Positions 7,415 to 15,190 are shown, numbered from the stretch's first letter. The stretch is 17,092 nt of DNA from SFHK01 sp045538305 (GCA_045538305.1 JAZSRC010000075.1:1-17092); one strand, 5' to 3'. The notes: generated by a model from the letters alone, not told the origin. A program made the numbers and translations.

Positions 7415-7597
7415 TTAGTCGTCGATTTCCTCAACCTTCACCATGTGCTTTACCTTGAAAATCATGCCACGGATTGCAGGATTGTCCTGCTTTACTACGG
7501 TGTGACCGATCTTATGAAGACCCAGAGCTTTGATAGTAGCAATCTGGTCCTTCAGGCAAGCGATGGTGGATTTCGTCTGTGTAATCTTCAGCTTCAT
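7415..7597 (-). CDS. rpmD: 50S ribosomal protein L30
   Basis: A 60-residue bacterial-length L30, a small ferredoxin-like fold protein of the large subunit. It shows KLKITQTKSTIACLKDQ at the N-terminus and the conserved LGLHKIGHTVVKQDNPAIRGMI segment in the middle. GGGAGG lies 9 bases upstream of the ATG. It follows rpsE by 14 bases and precedes rplO, as in other spc operons. Confidence 0.97.
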   Translation of the reverse strand: MKLKITQTKSTIACLKDQIATIKALGLHKIGHTVVKQDNPAIRGMIFKVKHMVKVEEIDD

Positions 7598-7611
7598 TAT
7601 TTTGCCCTCCC

Positions 7612-8109
7612 TTAGTCAAGCAGCTCTTCTACGGTCTTGCCGCGAAGACGTGCAACTTCTTCTGCATTGCGCAGCTGCTTAAGTCCTTCGAGGGTTGCCT
7701 TGACCACGTTGACCGGGTTATTGGAGCCGATCGACTTGGTGCGGATGTTCTTGATTCCGCAAGCTTCGATAACGGAACGGACGGGGCCGCCCGCGATAAC
7801 GCCGGTTCCTTCGGGGGCCGGCATAAGCAGTACGCGACCGGTGCCGAATACGCCAACAATCTCATGCGGAATGGTGGTACCATTCATCGCTACGGTGATC
7901 ATCTGCTTTTTCGCATCTTCAATTCCCTTGCGAACTGCTTCGGGGATTTCAACCGCTTTACCCATGCCACAGCCAACGCGGCCCTTTTCATCTCCAACGA
8001 CCATCAGGGTCGAGAAGCGGAAATTCTTACCGCCTTTGACTACCTTGGCAACGCGATTGATATAAACAAGTTTCTCTTTAAACTCGCTAACCTGTTCTCT
8101 GCGCTGCAT
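7612..8109 (-). CDS. rpsE: 30S ribosomal protein S5
   Basis: A 165-residue small-subunit protein at the mRNA entry side, important for decoding accuracy. The N-terminal double-stranded RNA-binding-like domain has EFKEKLVYINRVAKVVKGG; the loop around residues 25-31 is where spectinomycin-resistance changes fall in other bacteria, and it looks wild-type. The C-terminal part has AGGPVRSVIEACGI and SNNPVNVVKATLEGL. The frame stays open upstream to 8163, but the ATG at 8109 has AGGAGG 8 bases before it and gives the canonical N-terminus MQRREQVSEF. The longer form would begin inside the end of rplR. Confidence 0.97.
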   Translation of the reverse strand: MQRREQVSEFKEKLVYINRVAKVVKGGKNFRFSTLMVVGDEKGRVGCGMGKAVEIPEAVRKGIEDAKKQMITVAMNGTTIPHEIVGVFGTGRVLLMPAPEGTGVIAGGPVRSVIEACGIKNIRTKSIGSNNPVNVVKATLEGLKQLRNAEEVARLRGKTVEELLD

Positions 8110-8125
8110 TGCGTGCTCCTCCTTT

Positions 8126-8494
8126 TTAGAAGTCCAGACCGCCTTCGCGAGCGCCAGCTGCAAGCTGGGCTACACGACCGGTATAGATATATCCGCCACG
8201 GTCGAATACGACTTCTTTTACGCCGCCGGCGATGGCGCGCTCAGCTACTACCTTACCAACAACCTTTGCAGCAGCCTTCTTGTCCATCTCAGCAACCTGA
8301 GAAGCGATATCCTTCTCTACCGTAGACGCAGCGAAAAGCGTATTGCCCTTCGTATCGTCAATAATCTGCGCATAGATATGAGCATTGGAACGGTAGACGC
8401 ACAGGCGCGGACGCTCGGGCGTACCGCTGATCTTTTTGCGAACACGCTCATGGCGGATCACGCGGACTTCGTTTCTATCCCGCTTATTGAACAT
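8126..8494 (-). CDS. rplR: 50S ribosomal protein L18
   Basis: A 122-residue protein that binds 5S rRNA and anchors it in the central protuberance with L5. Recognised by the N-terminal RHERVRKKISGTPERPRL stretch, the VYRSNAHIYAQIIDD strand, and the FDRGGYIYTGRV motif near residue 98, which together define bacterial L18. It ends EGGLDF, which is usual. Spacing is 18 bases after rplF and 16 bases before rpsE. Confidence 0.98.
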   Translation of the reverse strand: MFNKRDRNEVRVIRHERVRKKISGTPERPRLCVYRSNAHIYAQIIDDTKGNTLFAASTVEKDIASQVAEMDKKAAAKVVGKVVAERAIAGGVKEVVFDRGGYIYTGRVAQLAAGAREGGLDF

Positions 8495-8512
8495 TGCGAT
8501 ACCCTCCCTTTA

Positions 8513-9058
8513 TTACTTCTTGCCGGCCTTGCCTTCCTTACGACGAACGACCTCATTGGCGTAACGGATGCCCTTTCCGTGATACGGCTCGGGCTTGCGG
8601 ATTGCGCGGATCTCAGCAGCGATCTCGCCGACAACCTGCTTGTCAATACCGGATACGTTGATGGTCGTGGGAGCGGGGGTGGCGAACGTTACGTTCTCCG
8701 GAGCCGCTACGATGACAGGATGGCTGTAGCCAATGTTGATGGTGAGCTGCTTGGGATTATCTGCCTGAGCGCGATAACCTACGCCAACCAGTTCAAGGGT
8801 CTTGGTGAAGCCGGTGCTTACGCCAACAACCATGTTGTTGATCAGTGCACGATAAAGACCGTGCATTGCGCGCATCTGCTTCTGATCGTTCGGGCGGGAT
8901 ACGGTAAGCACGCCGTCCTTGATTTCAATTGCAATCTGCTGGTTTACGCTCTGAGCCAGCGTACCCTTCGGACCTTTAACGGTTACGAGATTCTCATCGG
9001 AAACCGTTACGCTTACTCCGGACGGTATCTGGATCGGGAGCCTTCCAATTCGAGACAT
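8513..9058 (-). CDS. rplF: 50S ribosomal protein L6
   Basis: A 181-residue large-subunit protein near the factor-binding site, made of two related domains. MSRIGRLPIQIPSGV at the start, VKGPKGTL (27-34), and the C-terminal RKPEPYHGKGIRYANE segment are diagnostic. The C-terminus is lysine-rich (RRKEGKAGKK). A GGGAGG site lies before the ATG, and the gene is 17 bases after rpsH. Confidence 0.98.
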   Translation of the reverse strand: MSRIGRLPIQIPSGVSVTVSDENLVTVKGPKGTLAQSVNQQIAIEIKDGVLTVSRPNDQKQMRAMHGLYRALINNMVVGVSTGFTKTLELVGVGYRAQADNPKQLTINIGYSHPVIVAAPENVTFATPAPTTINVSGIDKQVVGEIAAEIRAIRKPEPYHGKGIRYANEVVRRKEGKAGKK

Positions 9059-9075
9059 TTGTTATTCCTCCCTTA

Positions 9076-9474
9076 TTACCAGATATATGCCAGAACTTCG
9101 CCGCCGACGCCGGACTTGCGAGCTTCTTTGTCAGCCATAACGCCCTTAGAAGTGGAGATGATCGCGATACCGAGGCCACCCAGCACCTTCGGGATCTCTT
9201 CATTCTTGGCGTACACGCGCAGACCAGGCTTGGAAATGCGCTTCAGGCCCTTAATAACGGACTCTTTACCCTGAACATACTTAAGTGCGATCTTGATTTT
9301 TCCCTGCAGGCCGTCGTCGATATAATCAACCGATTTTACATAACCCTCGTCCAGAAGAATTTTCGCAATGGACTTCTTCATGTTGGAAGCGGGGATGATT
9401 ACCTCGTCATGTCTGGCAATCAGGGCATTGCGGATTCTGGTCAGCATATCCGCGATGGGATCGTTAACAAGCAT
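9076..9474 (-). CDS. rpsH: 30S ribosomal protein S8
   Basis: A 132-residue primary binding protein of the 16S rRNA central domain; in E. coli it also represses the spc operon by binding its mRNA. NDPIADMLTRIRNA (4-17) and the closing SGVGGEVLAYIW are family hallmarks, with ISTSKGVM before the last motif. AAGGAGG lies 7 bases before the ATG at 9474. Whether S8 represses this operon cannot be decided; I did not identify an S8-like target here. Confidence 0.98.
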   Translation of the reverse strand: MLVNDPIADMLTRIRNALIARHDEVIIPASNMKKSIAKILLDEGYVKSVDYIDDGLQGKIKIALKYVQGKESVIKGLKRISKPGLRVYAKNEEIPKVLGGLGIAIISTSKGVMADKEARKSGVGGEVLAYIW

Positions 9475-9503
9475 TGTATAACCTCCTTCCGTGTTTGCCC
9501 AGC

Positions 9504-9689
9504 TTACCAGCTAGCCTTCCTTACGCCCGGGATCTCGCCCTTGTAAGCGAGTTCCCTGAAGCAGATACGGCATACTCCGTACTTGCGAAGCACCGCATGG
9601 GGACGGCCGCAGATACGGCAGCGGGTGTAGGCGCGGGTAGAGAACTTGGGTTCTCTGGCCTGCTTAATCTTTAAGCTTGTCTTTGCCAC
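9504..9689 (-). CDS. rpsN: 30S ribosomal protein S14, zinc type Z (GTG start)
   Basis: A 61-residue short S14 of the zinc-binding type (rpsZ in some annotations), part of the 30S head. The zinc ribbon has Cys24, Cys27, Cys40 and Cys43 (CRICGRP and VCRICFREL). The protein ends with GEIPGVRKASW, the conserved tail. The open frame continues upstream to 9740, but the GTG at 9689 has AAGGAGG 9 bases upstream and gives the canonical MAKTSLK start. The extra upstream residues overlap the end of rplE. Spacing is 19 bases after rplE. Confidence 0.97.
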   Translation of the reverse strand: MAKTSLKIKQAREPKFSTRAYTRCRICGRPHAVLRKYGVCRICFRELAYKGEIPGVRKASW

Positions 9690-9708
9690 GCTGAATATCC
9701 TCCTTGCA

Positions 9709-10248
9709 TCAGGCCGAGAACGGCATACCCAGCTGGGCAAGCAGTTCTTTGGCTTCCTCGTCGGTCTTCGCGGTGGTGACGAAAATCATTTCCATGCCGC
9801 GGATCTTCTCTACCTTATCATAATCGATTTCGGGGAAGATCAACTGTTCACGAACGCCCAGCGCATAGTTTCCACGGCCGTCGAAAGCCTTTGCGGAAAC
9901 GCCGCGGAAGTCGCGTACGCGGGGGAGAACGATGGATACGAGCTTATCACAGAACTCGTACATGCGGTCGCCGCGAAGGGTTACCTTGGCGCCAACGTTC
10001 ATGCCGGCACGAACTTTGAAGTTTGCAATAGACTTCTTCGCCTTGGTTACCAGGGGTTTCTGACCGGCGATCGTAGCAAGCTCGGATACCGCAAGCTCAA
10101 GTGCCTTAGAATTGTCTTTGCAATCGCCAAGGCCCATGTTAATAACGATCTTTTCGAGCTTGGGGATTTCCATAATGTTCTTATAGCCGAACTTCTGCTT
10201 AAGCGCGGGAACGACTTCGCTGCGATATTTATCTTGCAGTCTGGCCAC
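9709..10248 (-). CDS. rplE: 50S ribosomal protein L5 (GTG start)
   Basis: A 179-residue protein that binds 5S rRNA and forms an intersubunit bridge to S13 in the 30S head. Family motifs include the N-terminal LQDKYRSEVVPAL, EKIVINMGLGD (32-42), GQKPLVTKAKKSIANFKVR (62-80), and RDFRGVSAKAFDGRGNY (112-128). The start codon is GTG with AAGGAGG 9 bases upstream, giving the usual length. Its partner S13 (rpsM) is not in this operon segment. Confidence 0.98.
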   Translation of the reverse strand: MARLQDKYRSEVVPALKQKFGYKNIMEIPKLEKIVINMGLGDCKDNSKALELAVSELATIAGQKPLVTKAKKSIANFKVRAGMNVGAKVTLRGDRMYEFCDKLVSIVLPRVRDFRGVSAKAFDGRGNYALGVREQLIFPEIDYDKVEKIRGMEMIFVTTAKTDEEAKELLAQLGMPFSA

Positions 10249-10266
10249 TTGCTTTATCCTCCTTCA

Positions 10267-10608
10267 TCACTTGTCAAAGGTTGCACCGCACTTTTTGCAT
10301 GCGCGAACCTTGAGAGGCTTCTTGCCTTCCTGTTCGATGAACTTGTGCGCAATGCGGGTAGCCTTCTTGCAAGAGGGGCATACGATCATAACCTTGCAGG
10401 CCGGGATCGCGGCTTCCTTCTCTACGATACCGCCGGGCATGCCCTGTCCACGGGGCTTCTGATGCTTTTTCACCATTGCCACGCCTTCAACGACGATCTT
10501 GCCTACGGCTGGGAAAGCCTTCTGGATTTTGCCCTGCTTGCCCTTATCTTTACCGGAGATGACGACTACGGTATCACCGGTCTTTACATTAAGCTTAGGT
10601 GCTGCCAT
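10267..10608 (-). CDS. rplX: 50S ribosomal protein L24 with C-terminal zinc ribbon
   Basis: A 113-residue KOW-domain protein that starts 50S assembly and later sits near the tunnel exit. The KOW motif is at about 9-36 (VKTGDTVVVISGKDKGKQGK), followed by MVKKHQKPRGQGMPGGI. The C-terminal part carries two CxxC pairs, Cys77/Cys80 and Cys104/Cys107, a probable zinc ribbon kept in many Clostridia but lost in E. coli. The ATG at 10608 has GGAGG 8 bases upstream. The in-frame TTG at 10623 is part of that ribosome binding site and is rejected. Confidence 0.97.
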   Translation of the reverse strand: MAAPKLNVKTGDTVVVISGKDKGKQGKIQKAFPAVGKIVVEGVAMVKKHQKPRGQGMPGGIVEKEAAIPACKVMIVCPSCKKATRIAHKFIEQEGKKPLKVRACKKCGATFDK

Positions 10609-10623
10609 TTCGTACACCTCCAA

Positions 10624-10992
10624 TTACAGTACTTCGGGAGCGAGCGAAACGATCTTCATATAATCTTTTTCGCGGAGCTCACGAGCTACAGGCCCAAAGA
10701 TACGGGTGCCCTTGGGCTGCTTCTGTTCGTTGATGATAACGGCTGCGTTGTCATCGAAACGAATGTATGTGCCATCGGGACGGCGATACTGCTTGCGCGT
10801 ACGGACGATAACAGCCTTAACTACATCGCCCTTCTTTACGGCTCCGCCGGGGTTAGCGGACTTAACGCTCGCTATAATTACGTCTCCAACACTGCCGAAA
10901 CGGCGGAAGGAGCCGCCCAATACGCGGAAGCACATGATTTCTTTCGCGCCACTGTTATCTGCAACCTTTAATCTGGTTTGCGGCTGAATCAT
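10624..10992 (-). CDS. rplN: 50S ribosomal protein L14
   Basis: A 122-residue, highly conserved large-subunit protein at the subunit interface, contacting 16S rRNA helix 14. MIQPQTRLKVADNSGAKEI begins the protein, and ARELREKDYMKIVSLAPEVL ends it, both diagnostic. The length is exactly the family norm. The site GGAGG lies 8-9 bases before the ATG. The stop codon is 15 bases from the rplX start. Confidence 0.98.
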   Translation of the reverse strand: MIQPQTRLKVADNSGAKEIMCFRVLGGSFRRFGSVGDVIIASVKSANPGGAVKKGDVVKAVIVRTRKQYRRPDGTYIRFDDNAAVIINEQKQPKGTRIFGPVARELREKDYMKIVSLAPEVL

Positions 10993-11022
10993 TGTGGTTT
11001 CCTCCTGTTGTTTTTGACGGGC

Positions 11023-11283
11023 TTACTTCGCCTTTTCGACGATTTCGACCAGTCTCCAATTCTTATCCTTGGACAGCGGTCGGGTTTCCATCACGCGAAC
11101 GGTGTCGCCGATTCCGCATTCATTGTTCTCGTCATGCACCTTGAACTTAATAGTGCGGTTCATGATCTTGCCATACAGCGGATGCTTTACGCGGGTACGA
11201 ATTTCTACGACGATGGTCTTATCCATCTTGTCGGAAACTACAACGCCGACGCGCTCTTTACGAATGCCTCTCTGCTCGGCCAT
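11023..11283 (-). CDS. rpsQ: 30S ribosomal protein S17
   Basis: An 86-residue OB-fold primary 16S rRNA-binding protein. Motifs are GVVVSDKMDKTIVVEI, RVKHPLYGK and FKVHDENNECGIGDTVRVMETRPLSK. The frame is open to 11307, but the ATG at 11283 has AAAGGAGG 7 bases upstream and gives the usual MAEQRGIRKER start; the upstream in-frame ATG would lie within the rpmC stop region. It follows rpmC by 23 bases. Confidence 0.97.
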   Translation of the reverse strand: MAEQRGIRKERVGVVVSDKMDKTIVVEIRTRVKHPLYGKIMNRTIKFKVHDENNECGIGDTVRVMETRPLSKDKNWRLVEIVEKAK

Positions 11284-11306
11284 TTCAGCTCCTCCTTTCG
11301 CGTCCA

Positions 11307-11513
11307 TTACGCCTTCGTCAGCTCACGCTGACGCAGGACGGTCTTCACACGAGCGATATCCTTTTTGCAGGCATTGATCGCTGAAGTGTTCTGAAGCTGA
11401 CCAGTTGCCAGCTGGAAGCGAAGGTTGAATAACTCACTCTTCTTATTCTTGAGTTCGGTGTCGAGCTCCTGAGTGGACTTTTCCATAAGGTTCTTCATGA
11501 TGTCATTCTTCAT
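11307..11513 (-). CDS. rpmC: 50S ribosomal protein L29
   Basis: A 68-residue two-helix protein at the polypeptide exit tunnel beside L23. The segment LFNLRFQLATGQLQNTSAI (32-50) followed by KKDIARVKTVLRQRE is the family signature. The ATG at 11513 overlaps the rplP stop as ATGA, so translation is likely coupled; the nearby purine-rich GGTGGTGAAGAG may help. An internal ATG five codons in (MKNLMEKS) is an alternative start. Confidence 0.96.
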   Translation of the reverse strand: MKNDIMKNLMEKSTQELDTELKNKKSELFNLRFQLATGQLQNTSAINACKKDIARVKTVLRQRELTKA

Positions 11514-11941
11514 TGCTCTTCACCACCCGCCTGCGTTTCCTTCTTAATGATCTTGGTTTTGATCGGAAGCTTGTGTCCGGCCAGGCGGAGAGCTTCCCTT
11601 GCGATCGCCTCGTCGATGCCGCCCATTTCGAACAGCACACGGCCGGGCTTAACAACTGCTACCCAGTACTCGGGAGCACCCTTACCGGAACCCATTCGGG
11701 TTTCAGCGGGCTTCGCGGTTACGGGCTTATCGGGGAAAATCTTGATCCAGACCTTACCGCCACGCTTCGTGGTACGGGTCATGGTCTGACGAGCGGCTTC
11801 GATCTGGTTGGATGTGATCCAACCGGGCTGCTGAGCCACAAGACCAAATTCGCCATATGCGAGGAAATTGCCGCGCTGGGCCTTTCCCTTCATGCGACCG
11901 CGCATCTGCTTGCGGTGCAGAACTCTTTTGGGCATCAGCAT
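11510..11941 (-). CDS. rplP: 50S ribosomal protein L16
   Basis: A 143-residue protein that organises the A-site side of the peptidyl-transferase centre. MLMPKRVLHRKQMRGRMKG opens the protein, GLVAQQPGWITSNQIEAAR lies near 34-52, and PDKPVTAKPAETRMGSGKG near 70-88. These are conserved across bacteria. The ATG is 3 bases after the rpsC stop, with AAGGAGG 10 bases upstream inside rpsC. The tail after IIKKE is short and acidic. Confidence 0.98.
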   Translation of the reverse strand: MLMPKRVLHRKQMRGRMKGKAQRGNFLAYGEFGLVAQQPGWITSNQIEAARQTMTRTTKRGGKVWIKIFPDKPVTAKPAETRMGSGKGAPEYWVAVVKPGRVLFEMGGIDEAIAREALRLAGHKLPIKTKIIKKETQAGGEEQ

Positions 11942-11944
11942 TGC

Positions 11945-12634
11945 TTATTTCCCTCCTTCAACTTTACGGGGGGCGGGAGCAGCCTTAACAGCCTTCTTGG
12001 CCTTGGGCAGAACCTGTCCCTTGTAAATCCATACCTTTACGCCGATGCGGCCGTAGGTGGTACGGGCCTCGGCAAAGCCGTAATCGATGTTCGCGCGCAG
12101 AGTCTGCAGCGGGATGGAACCCTCGTGATAGCCTTCAGAGCGGGCGATATCAGCGCCGCCGAGACGGCCGGAAACAGAGGTCTTGATTCCCTTTGCGCCA
12201 GCCTTCATGGCACGGCCAATTGTCTGCTTCATTGCACGACGGAAGGAAACGCGCTTCTCAAGCTGCTGAGCGATGTTCTCGGCTACCAGCTGAGCGTCGC
12301 ACTCGGGGTTCTTAACCTCGAGAATGTTGAGGGAAACGTTGTCCTTGCCTACGAACTTCTTGATTTCATTCTTCAGAGTTTCTACGCCTGCGCCGCCCTT
12401 GCCGATGATGATGCCGGGCTTTGCGGTGTAAACATTGATACCGATGCGATCGCCGCTTCTCTCAATGTCGATGTGGGAAATGCCAGCGGTATTGAGCTTT
12501 TCTTTCAGCCACACGCGGAGCTTGTGATCGTCAATCAGGTTTTTGGAAAAATCCTTCTTGCCCGCGTACCATTTGGTGCTCCAATCCAGGATGACACCGA
12601 CGCGCGCGCCGTGGGGATTAACTTTCTGACCCAT
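11945..12634 (-). CDS. rpsC: 30S ribosomal protein S3
   Basis: A 229-residue protein of the 30S head that helps form the mRNA entry tunnel and its helicase. MGQKVNPHGARVGVI is the N-terminal signature; the type II KH domain has GIIIGKGGAG with the GKGG loop at 78-81. The C-terminal domain shows SGRLGGADIARSEGYHEGSIPLQTLR in two overlapping conserved blocks. The tail is lysine/alanine/proline-rich. It lies 13 bases after rplV and 3 before rplP. Confidence 0.98.
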   Translation of the reverse strand: MGQKVNPHGARVGVILDWSTKWYAGKKDFSKNLIDDHKLRVWLKEKLNTAGISHIDIERSGDRIGINVYTAKPGIIIGKGGAGVETLKNEIKKFVGKDNVSLNILEVKNPECDAQLVAENIAQQLEKRVSFRRAMKQTIGRAMKAGAKGIKTSVSGRLGGADIARSEGYHEGSIPLQTLRANIDYGFAEARTTYGRIGVKVWIYKGQVLPKAKKAVKAAPAPRKVEGGK

Positions 12635-12647
12635 TTTGTTGCCTCCC

Positions 12648-13034
12648 TTATTTCACCTGGTCGAGCACGACGGTGATGTGACTGGTCCTCTTGAGGATCA
12701 CGTCTGCGCGGCCGTGCGAACGAGCCCAATAGCGCTTGTAGGTCGGGCCCTGGTTGGCGTAAACCTCAGCGACATACAGTTCGTCGCGGTTCATGCTCAG
12801 ATTGTTCTCTGCATTGGCAATTGCGCTTGCAAGAAGCTTTTCAACTACCGGTGCTGCAGCTTTGGGGGTATACATAAGAACCGCCATTGCTTCGTCTACT
12901 TTCTTTCCGCGGATCAGATCGATAACGATCTTAACCTTACGGGAAGAGATGCGTACGTTTTTGGCGATCGCGCGCGGGCGCTTATCAGCATTGGCTTTAC
13001 GGGCCGCTGCCTTTTCCTTCATGCGAGTTGCCAT
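12648..13034 (-). CDS. rplV: 50S ribosomal protein L22 with basic N-terminal extension
   Basis: A 128-residue protein whose long hairpin lines the exit tunnel constriction with L4; changes in that hairpin cause macrolide resistance in other bacteria. The family core runs from AKNVRISSRKVKIVIDLIRGK (24-44) to KRTSHITVVL near the C-terminus, and the hairpin region (GPTYKRYWARSHGRAD) looks normal. Before the core there is an extra Lys/Arg/Ala-rich stretch of about 18-20 residues compared with the usual 110-residue protein. The chosen ATG has AAAGGAG 10 bases upstream, which supports the extended form. Confidence 0.96.
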   Translation of the reverse strand: MATRMKEKAAARKANADKRPRAIAKNVRISSRKVKIVIDLIRGKKVDEAMAVLMYTPKAAAPVVEKLLASAIANAENNLSMNRDELYVAEVYANQGPTYKRYWARSHGRADVILKRTSHITVVLDQVK

Positions 13035-13056
13035 TCGTCATTCACTCCTTTTACCG

Positions 13057-13335
13057 TTACTTTCGGGCGGACGCTTTTTCGCCGGCATGTCCCCTGAACG
13101 TACGGGTGGGGGCGAATTCGCCGAACTTATGGCCGACCATATCCTCGGTTACATAAACCGGAACGTGTTTGCGGCCGTCGTGTACGGCTACGGTATGGCC
13201 GACAAAGTCCGGGAAAATGGTAGATGAACGGGACCAGGTTTTGAGAACCTTCTTTTCACCGCTCTTATTCAGTTCCTGAACGCGCTTAAGCAGCGCTTCC
13301 TGAATGAACGGGCCCTTTTTTACGGATCTGCTCAT
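13057..13335 (-). CDS. rpsS: 30S ribosomal protein S19
   Basis: A 92-residue 30S head protein that pairs with S13 and contacts A-site tRNA. MSRSVKKGPFI at the start, TWSRSSTIFPDFVGHT near 33-48, and GHKFGEFAPTRTFRGH near the C-terminus identify it with certainty. The length matches the family norm. It lies 33 bases after rplB, with an AAGGAGG site upstream of the ATG. Confidence 0.98.
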   Translation of the reverse strand: MSRSVKKGPFIQEALLKRVQELNKSGEKKVLKTWSRSSTIFPDFVGHTVAVHDGRKHVPVYVTEDMVGHKFGEFAPTRTFRGHAGEKASARK

Positions 13336-13368
13336 TTGGTGGTGTGCCTCCTTCCATCAGCGTCCGGC

Positions 13369-14202
13369 TTACTTCTTGCCGGCCCTCTTGACGATCATCT
13401 TGTCGGAATACTTGCGATGCTTGCGGGTCTTGACGCCCTGCGTCTTCTTGCCCCACGGAGACATCGGAGCGGGCATACCGACCGGGGAACGGCCTTCGCC
13501 GCCGCCGTGCGGGTGGTCACAGGGGTTCATGACAACACCGCGAACGGTCGGGCGAATGCCCAGGTGACGCTGACGACCGGCCTTACCAATGCGTACGTTT
13601 TCGTGATCCGTATTGCCAACCTGTCCGATGGACGCCTTGGCATTGATGGAAACCTTGCGAACTTCGCCGGAGGGCAGGCGGATCTGCGCATAAGCGCCTT
13701 CCTTTGCCATAACCTGTGCGGCTGCGCCGGCTGCGCGAACCATCTGGCCGCCCTTGCCAACCTTGATCTCAACATTGTGGATCAGGGTACCCAGCGGGAT
13801 GTTTGCGATGGGCAGGCAGTTGCCGGGCTTGATGTCAGCGGTCGGACCGCTCATAACCTGGTCGCCAACCTTCAGATCGATGGGAGCCAGGATGTAGCGC
13901 TTCTCGCCATCGGCGTACACCAGAAGAGCGATGAAGCAGGTACGGTTGGGGTCGTACTCAATTGCGACAACCTTTGCGGGGATGTTGTCCTTGTTGCGCT
14001 TGAAGTCGATGATACGATACTTACGACGCGCTCCGCCGCCCTGATGGCGAACGGTGATTTTGCCGTGCGCATTGCGACCGGCCTTGTGACGCAGATCGGT
14101 CACCAGAGAGCGCTCAGGCTCCTTCTTGGTGAGCTCTTCGAACGTCAGAACCGACATAAAGCGCCTTGCGGGCGAGGTCGGCTTATAGACTCGAATTCCC
14201 AT
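13369..14202 (-). CDS. rplB: 50S ribosomal protein L2
   Basis: A 277-residue primary 23S rRNA-binding protein needed for subunit joining and peptidyl-transferase activity. MGIRVYKPTSPARRFMSV is the N-terminal signature; GGGARRKYRIIDFKR lies at about 55-69. The conserved NPCDHPHGGGEGRSPVG block contains His230, equivalent to the functionally important His229 of E. coli. The basic C-terminus ends RAGKK. A GGGAGG site precedes the ATG, and rplW lies 15 bases upstream. Confidence 0.98.
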   Translation of the reverse strand: MGIRVYKPTSPARRFMSVLTFEELTKKEPERSLVTDLRHKAGRNAHGKITVRHQGGGARRKYRIIDFKRNKDNIPAKVVAIEYDPNRTCFIALLVYADGEKRYILAPIDLKVGDQVMSGPTADIKPGNCLPIANIPLGTLIHNVEIKVGKGGQMVRAAGAAAQVMAKEGAYAQIRLPSGEVRKVSINAKASIGQVGNTDHENVRIGKAGRQRHLGIRPTVRGVVMNPCDHPHGGGEGRSPVGMPAPMSPWGKKTQGVKTRKHRKYSDKMIVKRAGKK

Positions 14203-14217
14203 TTGGTTAACCTCCCT

Positions 14218-14514
14218 TTACTGCGCCATACCCTCGAAGAATTCGATTGCCTTGGAATCCTTCTTGAGCGTAACATAAGCTTTCTTTACTTCAGGGGTTC
14301 TGCCCTGGGTGCGGCCCTGGCGCTTCATTTTGCCCTGAGTGCGCAGGGTATTAACGCTTTCAACCTTCACACCAAAGATCTCTTCGACGGCCGCCTTGAT
14401 CTGCGTTTTATTCGCATGTACATCGACTGCGAAAACGTATTTCTTATCGGCGATGGTATCGTAGGACTTTTCGGTGAGGATCGGACGAATGATGATGTCG
14501 TATACGCTTTTCAT
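14218..14514 (-). CDS. rplW: 50S ribosomal protein L23
   Basis: A 98-residue protein at the tunnel exit, the docking site for trigger factor and the signal recognition particle. IIIRPILTEKSYDTI (8-22), KYVFAVDVHANKTQIK and VNTLRTQGKMKRQGR identify it. The start codon shares one base with the rplD stop (TAATG), and GAGGAGG lies inside the rplD end, so translation is likely coupled. Confidence 0.97.
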   Translation of the reverse strand: MKSVYDIIIRPILTEKSYDTIADKKYVFAVDVHANKTQIKAAVEEIFGVKVESVNTLRTQGKMKRQGRTQGRTPEVKKAYVTLKKDSKAIEFFEGMAQ

Positions 14515-15164
14515 TATTCGTTTACCTCCTCGATGTAGGTTTCAGAGTAGATGTCTTCCAGCTTCTTGACGGCGTCCGCGGTTACGATAAAGCTCTCATA
14601 GCCCAGGATGTCGACAACGTTCAGCATACCTACGTGGGAAACCTTTACATTTTCGATATTAGCGCCGGCGCGTACGATGCTGGTCTCGGCATTTTCGGTA
14701 ACGATCAGAGCCTTCTTGGCTGCGTTAACTGCTTTGAGCAGATTGGCTACGTACTTCGTCTTGGCTTCTGCCAGTTCCAGCTTGTCGAGGATGATGATCT
14801 CATTCTCAACTGCCTTGCAGGTCAGTGCGCTCTTCATTGCAAGACGGCGAATCTTGCGCGGAACGGACATGCGATAGGAACGCGGTTTTACGGCGAATAC
14901 TACACCGCCGTGGGTGAACTGGGGAGCGCGACGGCCATGATGGCGTGCGTTACCGGTGCCCTTCTGGCGATAAATCTTACGACCGCCGCCGCGAACTTCG
15001 GTACGAGTCTTTGCAGACTGCGTGCCCTGACGCTGAGCGTTCAAAATTGCACGGGTTACGGTGTGCATTGCGGGTACGCTGACTTCTACGCCGAATACGC
15101 TTTCATCCAGCTCCTGCGTGCCAACTACCTGACCCTGCATATTCAGTACATTTACAGTAGGCAT
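14514..15164 (-). CDS. rplD: 50S ribosomal protein L4
   Basis: A 216-residue early-assembly protein whose extended loop reaches the exit tunnel next to L22. In E. coli it also represses its own operon by acting on the S10 leader. The loop (about 55-107) has the typical TEVRGGGRKIYRQKGTGNAR sequence followed by HHGRRAPQFTHGG and RSYRMSVPRKIRR. The globular domain ends YIEEVNE. It starts 26 bases after rplC. Whether L4 controls the leader at 16153-16393 here is open. Confidence 0.97.
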   Translation of the reverse strand: MPTVNVLNMQGQVVGTQELDESVFGVEVSVPAMHTVTRAILNAQRQGTQSAKTRTEVRGGGRKIYRQKGTGNARHHGRRAPQFTHGGVVFAVKPRSYRMSVPRKIRRLAMKSALTCKAVENEIIILDKLELAEAKTKYVANLLKAVNAAKKALIVTENAETSIVRAGANIENVKVSHVGMLNVVDILGYESFIVTADAVKKLEDIYSETYIEEVNE

Positions 15165-15190
15165 TGTTTGCGTCCTCCTTCCAGATAAAA

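Noticed and set aside
9646..10971. 441-codon plus-strand open frame opposite rplE-rplX-rplN
   Set aside because: Antisense shadow that spans several well-supported ribosomal protein genes. No ribosome binding site, promoter or domain.
11513..12676. 387-codon plus-strand open frame opposite rplP-rpsC
   Set aside because: Antisense shadow of two certain genes; same codon-bias explanation.
13336..14538. 400-codon plus-strand open frame opposite rplB-rplW
   Set aside because: Antisense shadow of rplB and rplW, with no independent coding evidence.
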